The notes below the pieces were generated by a model. The model saw only the letters and a list, made by a program, of their open reading frames with translations, was not told the origin of the DNA and did not search any database. Positions 16,621 to 25,023 of a DNA stretch of 64,000 bases are shown in pieces (the first letter of the stretch is position 1; the number at the start of each line of letters is the position of its first letter). A program made the position numbers and the translations under genes. The stretch spans positions 2,356,001 to 2,420,000 of the forward strand of contig OZ243107.1 of assembly GCA_965212245.1 (NCBI GenBank), read 5' to 3'. This DNA is from CAKZNE01 sp040222435 (GTDB taxonomy: Bacteria; Bacteroidota; Bacteroidia; Flavobacteriales; Schleiferiaceae).

Positions 16621-19137
16621 TTGAGCGATCAGGATGTTTTAAAAAGGCGGTTGGAACGGGAAATTAAAGCCCGTAAGCAGGCTGAACAAATACTGGAAGA
16701 AAAGGCCTTAGAGTTGTATCAAAGTAATGAGCAACTCAAAAGCCTAAACCATTCTCTGGAAGAAACTGTTGAGAAACGTACCCGTGAATTAGCCGAAAGT
16801 CAGAAGCAGTTTAAGTCCTTGGTTGAATCAGCCGGAGATATTATTTACAATGCGGATGCCCGGGGATTCTTCACCTATGTAAACCCTATTGCCGAAGAAC
16901 TTCTGGGGTACAAAAAGCAAGAGTTGCTGGGTCGGCACTACACCGAATTAGTCCGGTCGGATAAGGCAGAGGCAGTGCGGGCTTTTTACTTGCAAATACT
17001 TAAGGAAAAAAAAGAAACGAGCTATTACGAATTCCCGGTGGTTTGTAAAGATGGAACAGAATTGTGGTTGGGCCAAAGAGTACAGATCGCATTTAAAAAG
17101 GATGAGGCCCATGAGATTACAGCTGTAGCAAGAGATATAAGTGCGCTGGTAGAGGTTCGTAATGCTCTGGAAGCTAGCGAGAAAAAATACCGTGGTATTA
17201 TAAACAGCATGGAATTAGGCCTGCTGGAAGTAAGTCGTGAGGGCATTGTGATCAAAGCCTACGACTGGTTTTGTGATATGACGGGTTATACAGCTGAAGA
17301 GCTGGTAGGCAAAGACCCTATCCCCATTCTTATGCATCCGGATGAAGTGGAGGTTATGCATCAACAAGATGCAAATCGTAAGCGAGGACAGGCCGGTGTA
17401 TACGAAGTGCGAATACGGAAAAAGAATGGGACCTATATATGGGTGGCGATTAGCGGAGCCCCTTTTTATGACACTAAAGGGCGTATGATCGGTTCCATCG
17501 GTATCCATCTCGATATTACCCATCAGAAAAAATTACAGGAACAACTGGAACTGGCCCGGGAGGAAGCAGAAAATGCCCGCCAGGCTGAAAAGGAATTTTT
17601 AGCTCATATGAGTCATGAGATCCGCACCCCCCTCAATGCGGTGGTGGGGATGACAAACCTGTTGGCCTCTACCGAACTTTCAAAGGCTCAAAAAGATTAT
17701 GTACAGGACATCAAATATGCCGCAGATGTATTGCATGGCCTGATCAGCGATGTGCTTGATATTTCCAAGATAGAAGCCGGTGAAGTAGAAATGCTGGAAA
17801 GTGAGTTACACCTGGAGCAGACAATTGCCATGTTATGCAAAACGCTGGATTACCGGGCACGCGAAAAAAGGAACACCCTTACCTATACGATCAGTCCGGC
17901 AGTACCCTCGATTATACAGGCCGATCGTAATTTTCTAAACCAAATATTACTTAACTTATTGGGTAATGCTTTAAAATTTACCGAGAATGGAACTATTAGT
18001 ATAGATGTGGAAGTGGCCGGTAAAATTAAGGAAGGACTTTTATTAAAATTTACAGTATCCGATACGGGCATTGGTATTGGTCCGGAAAAGATGCATACTA
18101 TTTTTGAACGCTTTAAGCAGGAAAAAGCCGAAACACGCAAGATTTACGGAGGTACCGGTTTAGGACTGGCTATTTGCCGGCATTTAGTGGAACTGCATGG
18201 CGGAACCATCTACGTGGATAGCGAGGAAGATAAAGGTTCTCAATTCATTTTCTCACTCAAGGTAAGAGCTGTTACCACAACCGATTCCGGACAATCCCTG
18301 GGAGAATTAACGCATATCCTGAAAGCACCTTCAACCTTAAAGCTGCTGGTAGCGGAAGATAATGAGTTGAACCAAAAATACATAAGTGCCTTGTTGAAAC
18401 AATGGGGAGTAGCCCATCATTTGGCAGATAACGGGCAGGAAGCGGTACAGCAGTCCCTCAAACACCTTTACGATCTTATATTAATGGACATGCAGATGCC
18501 GTTGATGAATGGCTATGAGGCTACACTGGCTATTCGCGAAGATGCTGAAAACCCCAATCAGCAAACTAAAATACTGGCACTTACCGCTTCTGCCTTAATT
18601 GATGAAAAGAAGAAGGCCCTGCAAGCTGGCATGGATGACCATTTGACTAAACCCTTTACTCCAGATCAGTTGCTTAATTTTTTAAGTCAACATCTTGGTT
18701 CAGATCAACTCCTGATGCAGGAGGAAACAAATACAGCCGAAAATTTGAACTCTTTTCAGGCCATGGACCTTCCCGCTAAAATAGATCAGGAAACCTTATA
18801 CGCTTTTTACGTGGATGACCTGGATTATGCCAGGGAGATGACAGCTTTTTACCTGAAAATTATTGATGATGAAGTGCTTAAAGCTCAGGATCACCTGCAG
18901 AAAAATAATTATGAGGAAGCAGTAAGCTGGGTGCATCGGATGAGTTCCAACTTCTTTATGGTGGGTTTACCTCATGTTAGCCAAAGCATGCGAAGGTTAG
19001 AGACGGAATTAAAAAGTCAACAAACCCTGGAAAATAAGGTGGAGGAAATACAAGGCATTTTGGAGGAGGTAAAACAAACCAAAAAAGATATACAGCTGCT
19101 GCAGAACCAGATTATTAAAGTTTTGAAACATGATTAA
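16621..19137 (+). CDS. H-NOX-associated hybrid histidine kinase (PAS-PAS-HisKA-HATPase-REC-Hpt)
   Basis: An 838-residue soluble kinase with no membrane segment. An N-terminal coiled coil (residues 5-62) leads into two PAS domains (about 63-180 and 185-305), HisKA with phospho-His near residue 329 (AHMSHEIRTPLNAVVGMT), HATPase (LLNLLGNALKFTENG, DTGIGIG, GGTGLGLAI), REC (KLLVAEDNELNQ, DLILMDMQMPLMNGYEA, KPF) and a C-terminal Hpt-like module with a candidate His in WVHRMSSNFFMVGL. It starts at TTG, seven bases after the H-NOX stop; no ATG gives the coiled coil. Family knowledge: NO-bound H-NOX inhibits such kinases. The phosphate could leave through the Hpt to the regulators downstream. Confidence 0.92.
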   Translation: MSDQDVLKRRLEREIKARKQAEQILEEKALELYQSNEQLKSLNHSLEETVEKRTRELAESQKQFKSLVESAGDIIYNADARGFFTYVNPIAEELLGYKKQELLGRHYTELVRSDKAEAVRAFYLQILKEKKETSYYEFPVVCKDGTELWLGQRVQIAFKKDEAHEITAVARDISALVEVRNALEASEKKYRGIINSMELGLLEVSREGIVIKAYDWFCDMTGYTAEELVGKDPIPILMHPDEVEVMHQQDANRKRGQAGVYEVRIRKKNGTYIWVAISGAPFYDTKGRMIGSIGIHLDITHQKKLQEQLELAREEAENARQAEKEFLAHMSHEIRTPLNAVVGMTNLLASTELSKAQKDYVQDIKYAADVLHGLISDVLDISKIEAGEVEMLESELHLEQTIAMLCKTLDYRAREKRNTLTYTISPAVPSIIQADRNFLNQILLNLLGNALKFTENGTISIDVEVAGKIKEGLLLKFTVSDTGIGIGPEKMHTIFERFKQEKAETRKIYGGTGLGLAICRHLVELHGGTIYVDSEEDKGSQFIFSLKVRAVTTTDSGQSLGELTHILKAPSTLKLLVAEDNELNQKYISALLKQWGVAHHLADNGQEAVQQSLKHLYDLILMDMQMPLMNGYEATLAIREDAENPNQQTKILALTASALIDEKKKALQAGMDDHLTKPFTPDQLLNFLSQHLGSDQLLMQEETNTAENLNSFQAMDLPAKIDQETLYAFYVDDLDYAREMTAFYLKIIDDEVLKAQDHLQKNNYEEAVSWVHRMSSNFFMVGLPHVSQSMRRLETELKSQQTLENKVEEIQGILEEVKQTKKDIQLLQNQIIKVLKHD

Positions 19138-19813
19138 AGTCCTGATTGTAGATGATGAAGCGATGGCGCGGGAAGCGCTGCACTACCTGCTCAAAAAGTT
19201 TGAAGACGTGGAGGTTCTCGAAGTATTTGAATCGGCTATTGAGGCCCGTAAATATCTTAATGAAAACAGTGCCGACCTGATCTTTTTGGATGTGGAAATG
19301 CCGGGCCTTACCGGAATGGAGTTTCTGGCTACAGCCAGAAACTTACCCGAGATCATACTGACTACCAATAACCCCGATTATGCCGTGGAGGCCTTTGAAT
19401 ATAAGGTGCTGGATTTTCTCACGAAGCCCATCAATTTTGCACGCCTTTCCAAGTCGTTAGATCGCTATAAGGAAAGTCTTAACAGAGAACCCAGTACCCG
19501 CGAGGATATGTTCGTCCGCTCTGAGGGGAAGTTTGTGCGGATTGCTTTTGATGATCTCTTATACGCACAAACTATGGATGATTATATGTGTCTGTATATG
19601 AAAGATAAGAGTAAACACATTATCCATTCCACCTTATCCAAACTGGAAAAAGATTTACCACAGGAACGCTTTCAGAAAGTGCACCGCAGTTACCTTATCA
19701 ATCTCTCCAAAATTGTGGATGTAGATGAAACCACCGTGGTCATTGAAAAAGAAGTGATTCCCGTAAGCCGTGCCTTTCGGCCTGTATTGAAGGATAGGTT
19801 GGGCTTAAAGTAA
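19130..19813 (+). CDS. LytTR-family response regulator
   Basis: A 227-residue regulator. REC residues 1-115 carry the acidic pair in VLIVDDEAM, the phospho-acceptor Asp in DLIFLDVEMPGLTG and the Lys in FLTKPINF. LytTR residues about 125-227 include VRSEGKFVRIAFDDLLYAQT, KVHRSYLINLSKI and IPVSRAFRP. LytTR proteins bind direct-repeat operators. Its ATG lies eight bases inside the kinase gene, so it is the coupled output of the H-NOX-linked kinase. A 181-bp gap separates it from the next regulator. Confidence 0.93.
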   Translation: MIKVLIVDDEAMAREALHYLLKKFEDVEVLEVFESAIEARKYLNENSADLIFLDVEMPGLTGMEFLATARNLPEIILTTNNPDYAVEAFEYKVLDFLTKPINFARLSKSLDRYKESLNREPSTREDMFVRSEGKFVRIAFDDLLYAQTMDDYMCLYMKDKSKHIIHSTLSKLEKDLPQERFQKVHRSYLINLSKIVDVDETTVVIEKEVIPVSRAFRPVLKDRLGLK

Positions 19814-19905
19814 CCTTTGAAAATTGCCGGTTTTTACTGCATTCTGAACTTAAACAAAAACCGGCCTATAACCTGGCCAGGCTGTACTATTGAGCTTACC
19901 GAATA

Positions 19906-19944
19906 ACCAAACTCCTAAAAATACCCCCCAAACTCCTAAAACCC
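19906..19944. repeat. Short C-rich interspersed repeat, copy 1
   Basis: The unit CCAAACTCCTAAAA occurs twice here, separated by a run of C. The same double arrangement recurs at 24919-24957 ahead of glmS, with a few changes. Both copies lie between genes and a short distance upstream of a start codon. It may be a mobile palindromic-type repeat or an untranslated leader element. Confidence 0.6.
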
Positions 19945-19994
19945 TTTAATAAAGTACACCAGGCTTCGGACTATTGCTATCAAATTACGATACC

Positions 19995-20366
19995 ATGAAG
20001 ATACTAATAGCGGAGGACCAGCCGCTTATCCTGCACAGCATCAGCTACAAGCTGAAAAAAGCAGGATATGATGTGCAAGGTGTAGTAGACGGTCAACAAG
20101 CCAAAGACTTTTTCCAGTCCGAAACACCAGATATGGTCATCACCGATATACTCATGCCCTTTGTAACCGGGCCAGAGTTCATTCATTTCATTAGGGAGGA
20201 GCAGCAGAGTAAGGTACCAATCATGGTGCTTTCTCAGGTAGGCGTGGAAAGGGACAAGGTCAAATGTTTTGATTTGGGAGCAGACGATTATATGACCAAG
20301 CCCTTTCTTCCTGCCGAGCTGGTGGCCCGTGTGAAAAGATTTGAACGTCTGAGTCAGGCCGGATGA
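19995..20366 (+). CDS. CheY-like single-domain response regulator
   Basis: A 123-residue receiver domain without an output domain: MKILIAEDQPLILHSISYKL (acidic pocket), DMVITDILMPFVTGPEF with the phospho-Asp, and DDYMTKPFLPAELVARVKRF. The ATG at 19995 gives the exact REC N-terminus. Its stop overlaps the start of the YaiO gene (ATGA). A lone receiver at the head of an export/glycosyltransferase operon suggests that it controls the synthase post-translationally, perhaps by binding the HEAT protein or the glycosyltransferase, after phosphorylation by an upstream kinase. That last step is inference. Confidence 0.9.
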   Translation: MKILIAEDQPLILHSISYKLKKAGYDVQGVVDGQQAKDFFQSETPDMVITDILMPFVTGPEFIHFIREEQQSKVPIMVLSQVGVERDKVKCFDLGADDYMTKPFLPAELVARVKRFERLSQAG

Positions 20367-21265
20367 AAACAGGCATCTTTTTTATAGTGTTATTAGCATG
20401 GGGTACAACTCATGCGCAGTCTTCCAATTGGGCTGACTCACTGCAGCATCACTTGGAACATAAGGGCTACTTCTACACCAAAAACTGGAGCCAAAGCCAG
20501 GCACCTGCCGTGCAAAACCAACTGAAACCGCTATTTACCCCTATAGCCATAACTCATCTGAATGATGGTGTTTCCTTTCGTCAGCAAACCGACCGGGTAG
20601 ATGACAACCAAACCTGGAGTGAAACTCAGGTGGGTCTTACTTTAAAAAGAAAGAAACACACAGCCGTATTTTCCGGCTACCGGGCCACCCGTTTCGGGCA
20701 AAACAGCCACCAATTTGATTGGGACCATTATTGGGTAGCCCATCCCAAATTCTACTTCAATCTCAATGCTTCCGTGAGTGATGCGGTGCTCTTTCCCGCC
20801 TGGAAAGGAGCCGCCACCTGGAGCTATACCGGTTTTGAAAAAAAAGAAATAGCCCTGGCGTATCGCTATCACGCCTTTCCTGGCAACCCGGTGCACATGA
20901 TAGGTTTGTCCGCCACCTGGTACGTTAACGACCTGTATGCCTTCGTACACTATTTTAACGTGCGGACCACTTCCGGCAGTAGCAACGCCCTTTTATTCAG
21001 GCTGCGCCAGTACCTTCACAACCAGCGGGGGTATTTTATGCTCAACGGAGCCTTTGGCGCAGAGGTAGACCGGTCCAGGATTTCCGGGCAGTTATTAACC
21101 TCCAACCGCATCGGAGGAGGTTTTCACTACCGCCTGTCTCCGCTCTTTTCAGCCGAAGTAGTATTAGCAGCCGAAAAGCAGGCCCTGAGTGAAGACCTTA
21201 GCCGTAACCTGCTTTCGACCAACTTTAGTGTGACCTATCATTTTCAAAGGACCAAACGGAAATGA
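20363..21265 (+). CDS. YaiO-family outer membrane beta-barrel protein
   Basis: A 300-residue exported protein with signal peptide MKTGIFFIVLLAWGTTHAQ. From residue 60 on it shows alternating hydrophobic/polar strands with aromatic girdles (VGLTLKRKKHTAVFSGYRAT, IALAYRYHAFPGNPVHMIGL, FSVTYHFQRTKRK at the end), as in the YaiO barrel. The final strand ends close to the C-terminus, as is usual for outer-membrane barrels. It is translationally coupled to both neighbours (four-base overlaps). The likely role is polymer passage or anchoring at the outer membrane for the glycosyltransferase product. Confidence 0.85.
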   Translation: MKTGIFFIVLLAWGTTHAQSSNWADSLQHHLEHKGYFYTKNWSQSQAPAVQNQLKPLFTPIAITHLNDGVSFRQQTDRVDDNQTWSETQVGLTLKRKKHTAVFSGYRATRFGQNSHQFDWDHYWVAHPKFYFNLNASVSDAVLFPAWKGAATWSYTGFEKKEIALAYRYHAFPGNPVHMIGLSATWYVNDLYAFVHYFNVRTTSGSSNALLFRLRQYLHNQRGYFMLNGAFGAEVDRSRISGQLLTSNRIGGGFHYRLSPLFSAEVVLAAEKQALSEDLSRNLLSTNFSVTYHFQRTKRK

Positions 21266-22455
21266 GCCTTACACCCGCCTATATCACTCTTCTCAGCACC
21301 CAGGTAGCCCCCGTGCGGGAAACGGCTGAGCGCCTCAGCGATATGCGGGATAAGAATATTACCCATATGGTAGAGGAAGAAACGCTATTGTTATGGATCA
21401 CCGGTATCGTAATCGGTCTGTTTGCAATGGCGCTTCTTTTCTTCCTCGCCACTTTGGTGAGCCGTAAGATCAAGAACATCAAAATGGCCCGGGTAGAAGT
21501 GCTCGATCAAAAATACCTGCAATTCCTTTCCGAACTGATCAGTGGAGAGGCAGCCAATCCTATGCACGGGCTATTAGGATTGCAATCCGAAACTACGCTG
21601 AGCCTGGATAAGGATGATATTGCCAAAGCCCTGCCCCGTGAAGTTTTAAAAACCAACTTATTGGAATTACACCGCCACCTGGCCGGGGAAGAAAAAGGCA
21701 AGCTGCGTGAAGTATACCTGATGTGGGGCTACGCCAAAGAAGCCCTGAAAGATCTGAACGCTAAGCAATACGAGCGTAGAGTAGCCGCCATAGGGGAACT
21801 AGCCCAAATGGATATCCGTGATGCCTACCAGGATATATTCGAACTGATTAATGATAAAACTGAAGTAGTACGGGATAAGGCCATTAAAGCCCGTGCCCAA
21901 CTGGATGTGGCACCCCTCAGTATGCTCAGCGAGCTGGAACATTCCCTCTCGCCCTGGCAGCAAACTTTTATTTACAATGCCCTGGTGCACTTTCACAGCG
22001 AAAACCTGCCTTCCCTGCAAAAATACCTGGATGCGGAAAGGGAAGATATCGTACTCTTTTCCATGACGTTGGCCGGTAAGTTTTACCAGACGGATTGTGT
22101 AGATATCCTATTGGCCAAATTAGAGGAAGAAAGCCGGGATATCCGTTACCGCGCTATTGAAGTGCTGGGGCAATTTCCTTCACCTGTAGTGAAAGAAAAA
22201 CTACAGCTCCATTTTGACGGGGCAACCGAAGCCGGGGAACAGCATCAGGTGTTAAAAGCCCTGGAATCCATGTTAAACACAGAAGATACTGATTGGCTCT
22301 TTGCATTACTGTCAGCTGATGATCGTGACCTGGTGATCACCGCAGCCCGCTTTTTACAAACCATTAACGAAAACGCAGACCTGGCACTGGCTATTTCTCC
22401 TGAAAAGGAGGAGTGGCTCCAACATGCCCTGGATGCCTCAATACATCAATTATGA
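21262..22455 (+). CDS. Membrane-anchored HEAT-repeat protein
   Basis: A 397-residue protein with one membrane segment at about residues 48-68 (LWITGIVIGLFAMALLFFLA) and a cytoplasmic HEAT/armadillo-like array over residues about 165-390. Repeats include YERRVAAIGELAQMDIRDA, KTEVVRDKAIKARAQLD, SRDIRYRAIEVLGQFP and DRDLVITAARFLQT. Such arrays bind protein partners; here it most likely scaffolds the receiver protein and the glycosyltransferase at the inner membrane. Coupled to both neighbours by ATGA overlaps. Confidence 0.85.
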   Translation: MSLTPAYITLLSTQVAPVRETAERLSDMRDKNITHMVEEETLLLWITGIVIGLFAMALLFFLATLVSRKIKNIKMARVEVLDQKYLQFLSELISGEAANPMHGLLGLQSETTLSLDKDDIAKALPREVLKTNLLELHRHLAGEEKGKLREVYLMWGYAKEALKDLNAKQYERRVAAIGELAQMDIRDAYQDIFELINDKTEVVRDKAIKARAQLDVAPLSMLSELEHSLSPWQQTFIYNALVHFHSENLPSLQKYLDAEREDIVLFSMTLAGKFYQTDCVDILLAKLEEESRDIRYRAIEVLGQFPSPVVKEKLQLHFDGATEAGEQHQVLKALESMLNTEDTDWLFALLSADDRDLVITAARFLQTINENADLALAISPEKEEWLQHALDASIHQL

Positions 22456-23882
22456 TCTGGAATATCTTAAATTACATAGTCGATTTTTTTGAACTGGGCG
22501 TATTCTTTTACTGCAACGGTATTTTATTGTCGTACTGGATCATCAGTATAGTGTCCTTTAAGGAAGTAAAAAAATACCGTAAGGATACCCAAAACGAGCA
22601 TTTTGACGAGCTGTTGTCTTCACCCTTCCTGCCTTCCATTTCCATCATTGCCCCAGCTTATAATGAGTCGGTGACCATTGTGGACAATATCCGTAGCCTA
22701 TTATCCCTGCACTACAGCAAACTCGCGGTAATCGTAGTGAATGATGGCTCCAAAGATGAAACCCTGCAAACCGCCATTGATGCTTATGACCTGGAAAAGG
22801 TGAACTGGGCTTACGATATGAAAGTAAAAACCAAAAACGTACGTGGCATCTATAAGTCCAAAAACCCCTCTTTTTCCAAACTCATTTTTGTAGATAAGGA
22901 GAATGGGGGCAAGGCCGATGCCATCAATGTAGGGGTGAACGTGAGTAGTTCGCAGTATTTTGCCTGTATTGATGTGGACTGCATCATAGAACAAGATGCT
23001 TTTTTAAAGTTGGTACGTCCCATTATGCGGAATACCAAAGAACGCATCGTAGCTGTGGGGGGTATCGTTTGGCTCACTAATGATTCTGAAGTGAAACAAG
23101 GCAAACTCATCGACCTGAAGATGCCCCGGCAATTTATTCCCCGCATGCAGGTACTGGAATATTTCCGGGCCTTTTTACTGGGCCGTACCGCCTGGAGCAA
23201 GTTCAATGGGCTACTGCTCATCTCCGGTGCCTTCGGCATTTTTGACCGGGAGATCGTTCTCGAAGCCGGAGGCTATCGCCATGATACGGTAGGAGAAGAT
23301 ATGGAACTGGTGATGCGTATGCACGCCCTGATGCGCGAGCGTAAGGAAGCGTACCGTGTAGCTTATATCCCTGACCCATTATGCTGGACCGAAGCCCCGG
23401 GAGATTACAAGATCCTGGGCCGTCAGCGTAACCGCTGGACGCGTGGTACCATTGAATGCCTCCTTTTTCACAAAAAGATGTTCTTTAATAAAAAGTTCGG
23501 GGCTCTCGGCTGGTTGAGTTACCCTTATTGGTTGTTTGCCGAGTGGTTGGCGCCCCACGTAGAGTTCTTTGGCCTGATCTTTTTCTTCCTGATGGCATTA
23601 TTTGGTTTCGCCAACTGGCATTTCTTCTTTTATATGATCTTCCTGGTGTACGCCATGGCCTTGTCCATCAGCGCCTTTGCCATCTTCACCCAGGAGCGTA
23701 CCTATGGCAGCTATACCCGTATTAGCGATCTGCTGAAGATCTTTGGTACCGCGGCTGTGGAAGCCTTTACCTACCACCCCCGTACGGTAAAATGGTCGCT
23801 CAAAGGCAACTGGCATTTCTTTACCGGTAAAAACAACGGTTGGGGCGAAATGACACGGGCCGGTTTTCAAAAGAAGGAGTAA
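22452..23882 (+). CDS. Processive family 2 glycosyltransferase, poly-GlcNAc/cellulose synthase-like
   Basis: A 476-residue inner-membrane synthase. An N-terminal membrane segment (GVFFYCNGILLSYWIISIV) precedes the GT-A domain: SIIAPAYNESVTIVDNI, VVNDGSKDETL, the DxD in ACIDVDCIIE, the acceptor-site VGEDMELVMRM, and QRNRWTRG, the QxxRW motif of processive enzymes. Three or four C-terminal membrane segments follow (FFGLIFFFLMALFGFANW and others). It should polymerise a nucleotide sugar across the inner membrane, with PgaC-type poly-beta-1,6-GlcNAc as the closest guess. It is the last gene of the coupled receiver, YaiO, HEAT and GT2 operon. Confidence 0.9.
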   Translation: MIWNILNYIVDFFELGVFFYCNGILLSYWIISIVSFKEVKKYRKDTQNEHFDELLSSPFLPSISIIAPAYNESVTIVDNIRSLLSLHYSKLAVIVVNDGSKDETLQTAIDAYDLEKVNWAYDMKVKTKNVRGIYKSKNPSFSKLIFVDKENGGKADAINVGVNVSSSQYFACIDVDCIIEQDAFLKLVRPIMRNTKERIVAVGGIVWLTNDSEVKQGKLIDLKMPRQFIPRMQVLEYFRAFLLGRTAWSKFNGLLLISGAFGIFDREIVLEAGGYRHDTVGEDMELVMRMHALMRERKEAYRVAYIPDPLCWTEAPGDYKILGRQRNRWTRGTIECLLFHKKMFFNKKFGALGWLSYPYWLFAEWLAPHVEFFGLIFFFLMALFGFANWHFFFYMIFLVYAMALSISAFAIFTQERTYGSYTRISDLLKIFGTAAVEAFTYHPRTVKWSLKGNWHFFTGKNNGWGEMTRAGFQKKE

Positions 23883-23994
23883 CAATTTTCAAAACCTTCC
23901 AGGTTTTCACCATACTGAAGAGAAACCTGTGATTTCGAAGTATCGAAGACTGACTAACGAAACATACTTAGAGATATAAATTTTGAATCACAGC

Positions 23995-24020
23995 TACAGA
24001 ATGTACAGGATAATGTACGT
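23995..24020 (+). promoter_or_regulatory. Candidate operator/promoter of the YefM/YoeB pair
   Basis: ATGTAC occurs twice 12 bases apart (24001-24006 and 24013-24018), 31 bases before the antitoxin ATG. GTAC cores are used as operators in related YefM/YoeB autoregulated operons. The spacing of about one helical turn would put both boxes on the same DNA face. This is low-confidence pattern evidence only. Confidence 0.35.
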
Positions 24021-24048
24021 TTCATATCATTGCTCAAATTTCAAGGCC

Positions 24049-24303
24049 ATGGAAATTACCAGTTTGACTGATTTCAGAAAAAACATGCGGGCATACTTTG
24101 ATAAGATCTTACAATCAGGCAAGCCTTTATTTATTACCCGGCCCAAGGGTGAGGATGTCGTAATTTTGAGTAAGGCCGAATACAACAGTATGCAGGAAAC
24201 CTTCCATCTCTTGCGCAGTCCAAAGAATGCCAAACGCCTTTTACAAGCTATAGAAAACGATAAGAAAGGGGGCGGTACCACACGGGAACTTTCCGATCTA
24301 TGA
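24049..24303 (+). CDS. yefM: Phd/YefM-family antitoxin
   Basis: An 84-residue antitoxin. The DNA-binding N-terminal fold is MEITSLTDFRKNMRAYFDKI, then PLFITRPKGEDVVILSKAEY and the YNSMQETFHLL helix typical of YefM; the tail (RLLQAIENDKKGG) would wrap the toxin. The ATG at 24049 gives the family N-terminus, while in-frame starts upstream add an unrelated tail. It overlaps the toxin gene by four bases. The family represses its own promoter jointly with the toxin. Confidence 0.93.
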   Translation: MEITSLTDFRKNMRAYFDKILQSGKPLFITRPKGEDVVILSKAEYNSMQETFHLLRSPKNAKRLLQAIENDKKGGGTTRELSDL

Positions 24304-24554
24304 CGGTGATCTTTATGGATCAGGCCTGGGAGGACTATTTGTATTGGCAGCAGTATGATAAAAAAGTCCTGAAGAAGATCAATCATCTGATCAAGGATAT
24401 TGCCCGTAACGTCTACGAGGGCCTGGGGTCTCTCGAACCTTTAAAACACGATTTATCCGGGTATTGGTTCAGGCGCATTACATTAGAACATCGCTTAGTA
24501 TATCGGGTAGTGGAGGGTGAGATCAGAATTATGCAGTGTAGGTATCATTATTAG
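24300..24554 (+). CDS. yoeB: YoeB-family ribosome-dependent mRNA interferase toxin
   Basis: An 84-residue RelE-fold toxin. The YoeB catalytic set is in the expected positions: Glu46 (LEPLKH), Arg65 (LEHRLVYRV) and His83 in the final RYHY. SGYWFRRI is also conserved. It cleaves mRNA in the ribosomal A site and is neutralised by the upstream antitoxin. The module appears intact, so it should be functional. It sits between the exopolysaccharide operon and glmS, in a repeat-rich spacer region. Confidence 0.95.
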   Translation: MTVIFMDQAWEDYLYWQQYDKKVLKKINHLIKDIARNVYEGLGSLEPLKHDLSGYWFRRITLEHRLVYRVVEGEIRIMQCRYHY

Positions 24555-25023
24555 AAGGTTTGTTCCGGTTTATAGTTATCAATGTTCCTCTTCGATACTT
24601 TCCAATCCTTTACACGAGGGATAGAAAAACTTAAGCCGATATGGGTTTGTATACATAAAGGCTGCCTGACAGTCTGAGTAACGTATTGAAGACTGACCTA
24701 TCCACTTTTACTCTTTGCCCCGGCTGGGTTTCGATACACCCGAAGTAAGTTCAGGTCACCCGACCTAATAGCCTTGGCCTTCGGAGTAAATGCTTCTCTC
24801 TCTCAAGCCATACTTTGGTTTCAATGTGTGTTTCAGGAAAGATTAAAAACCCCTTTGTTTAAACCTTGATGGTTATTTAGGACTAGTCACAGGAGGAGTT
24901 ACACTGAGCTTGTCGAAGGGCCAAACTCCGAAACATCCCCCCCAAACTCCTAAAACTTCCCAACTCCCCCTCCTATCTGCGATTTATTTGCTTCATCAAT
25001 TAAAAACAAATAAACAAAACGAT
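24555..25023. other. Repeat-rich intergenic region upstream of glmS
   Basis: 469 bases without a supported gene. It contains the interspersed sequence CTGAGCTTGTCGAAGG (24904-24919), a related TTCGATAC...CGAAGTAAGTTCAGGTCACCC stretch near 24735, and copy 2 of the C-rich repeat. The glmS leader occupies the last 60 bases. I see no glmS ribozyme: it lacks recognisable conserved elements, and none is expected in this phylum. Confidence 0.5.
24919..24957. repeat. Short C-rich interspersed repeat, copy 2
   Basis: GCCAAACTCCGAAACATC plus a C run plus CCAAACTCCTAAAAC mirrors the copy at 19906-19944, with changes mainly in the first half. It is directly preceded by the CTGAGCTTGTCGAAGG element and lies 67 bases before glmS. 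Confidence 0.6.
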
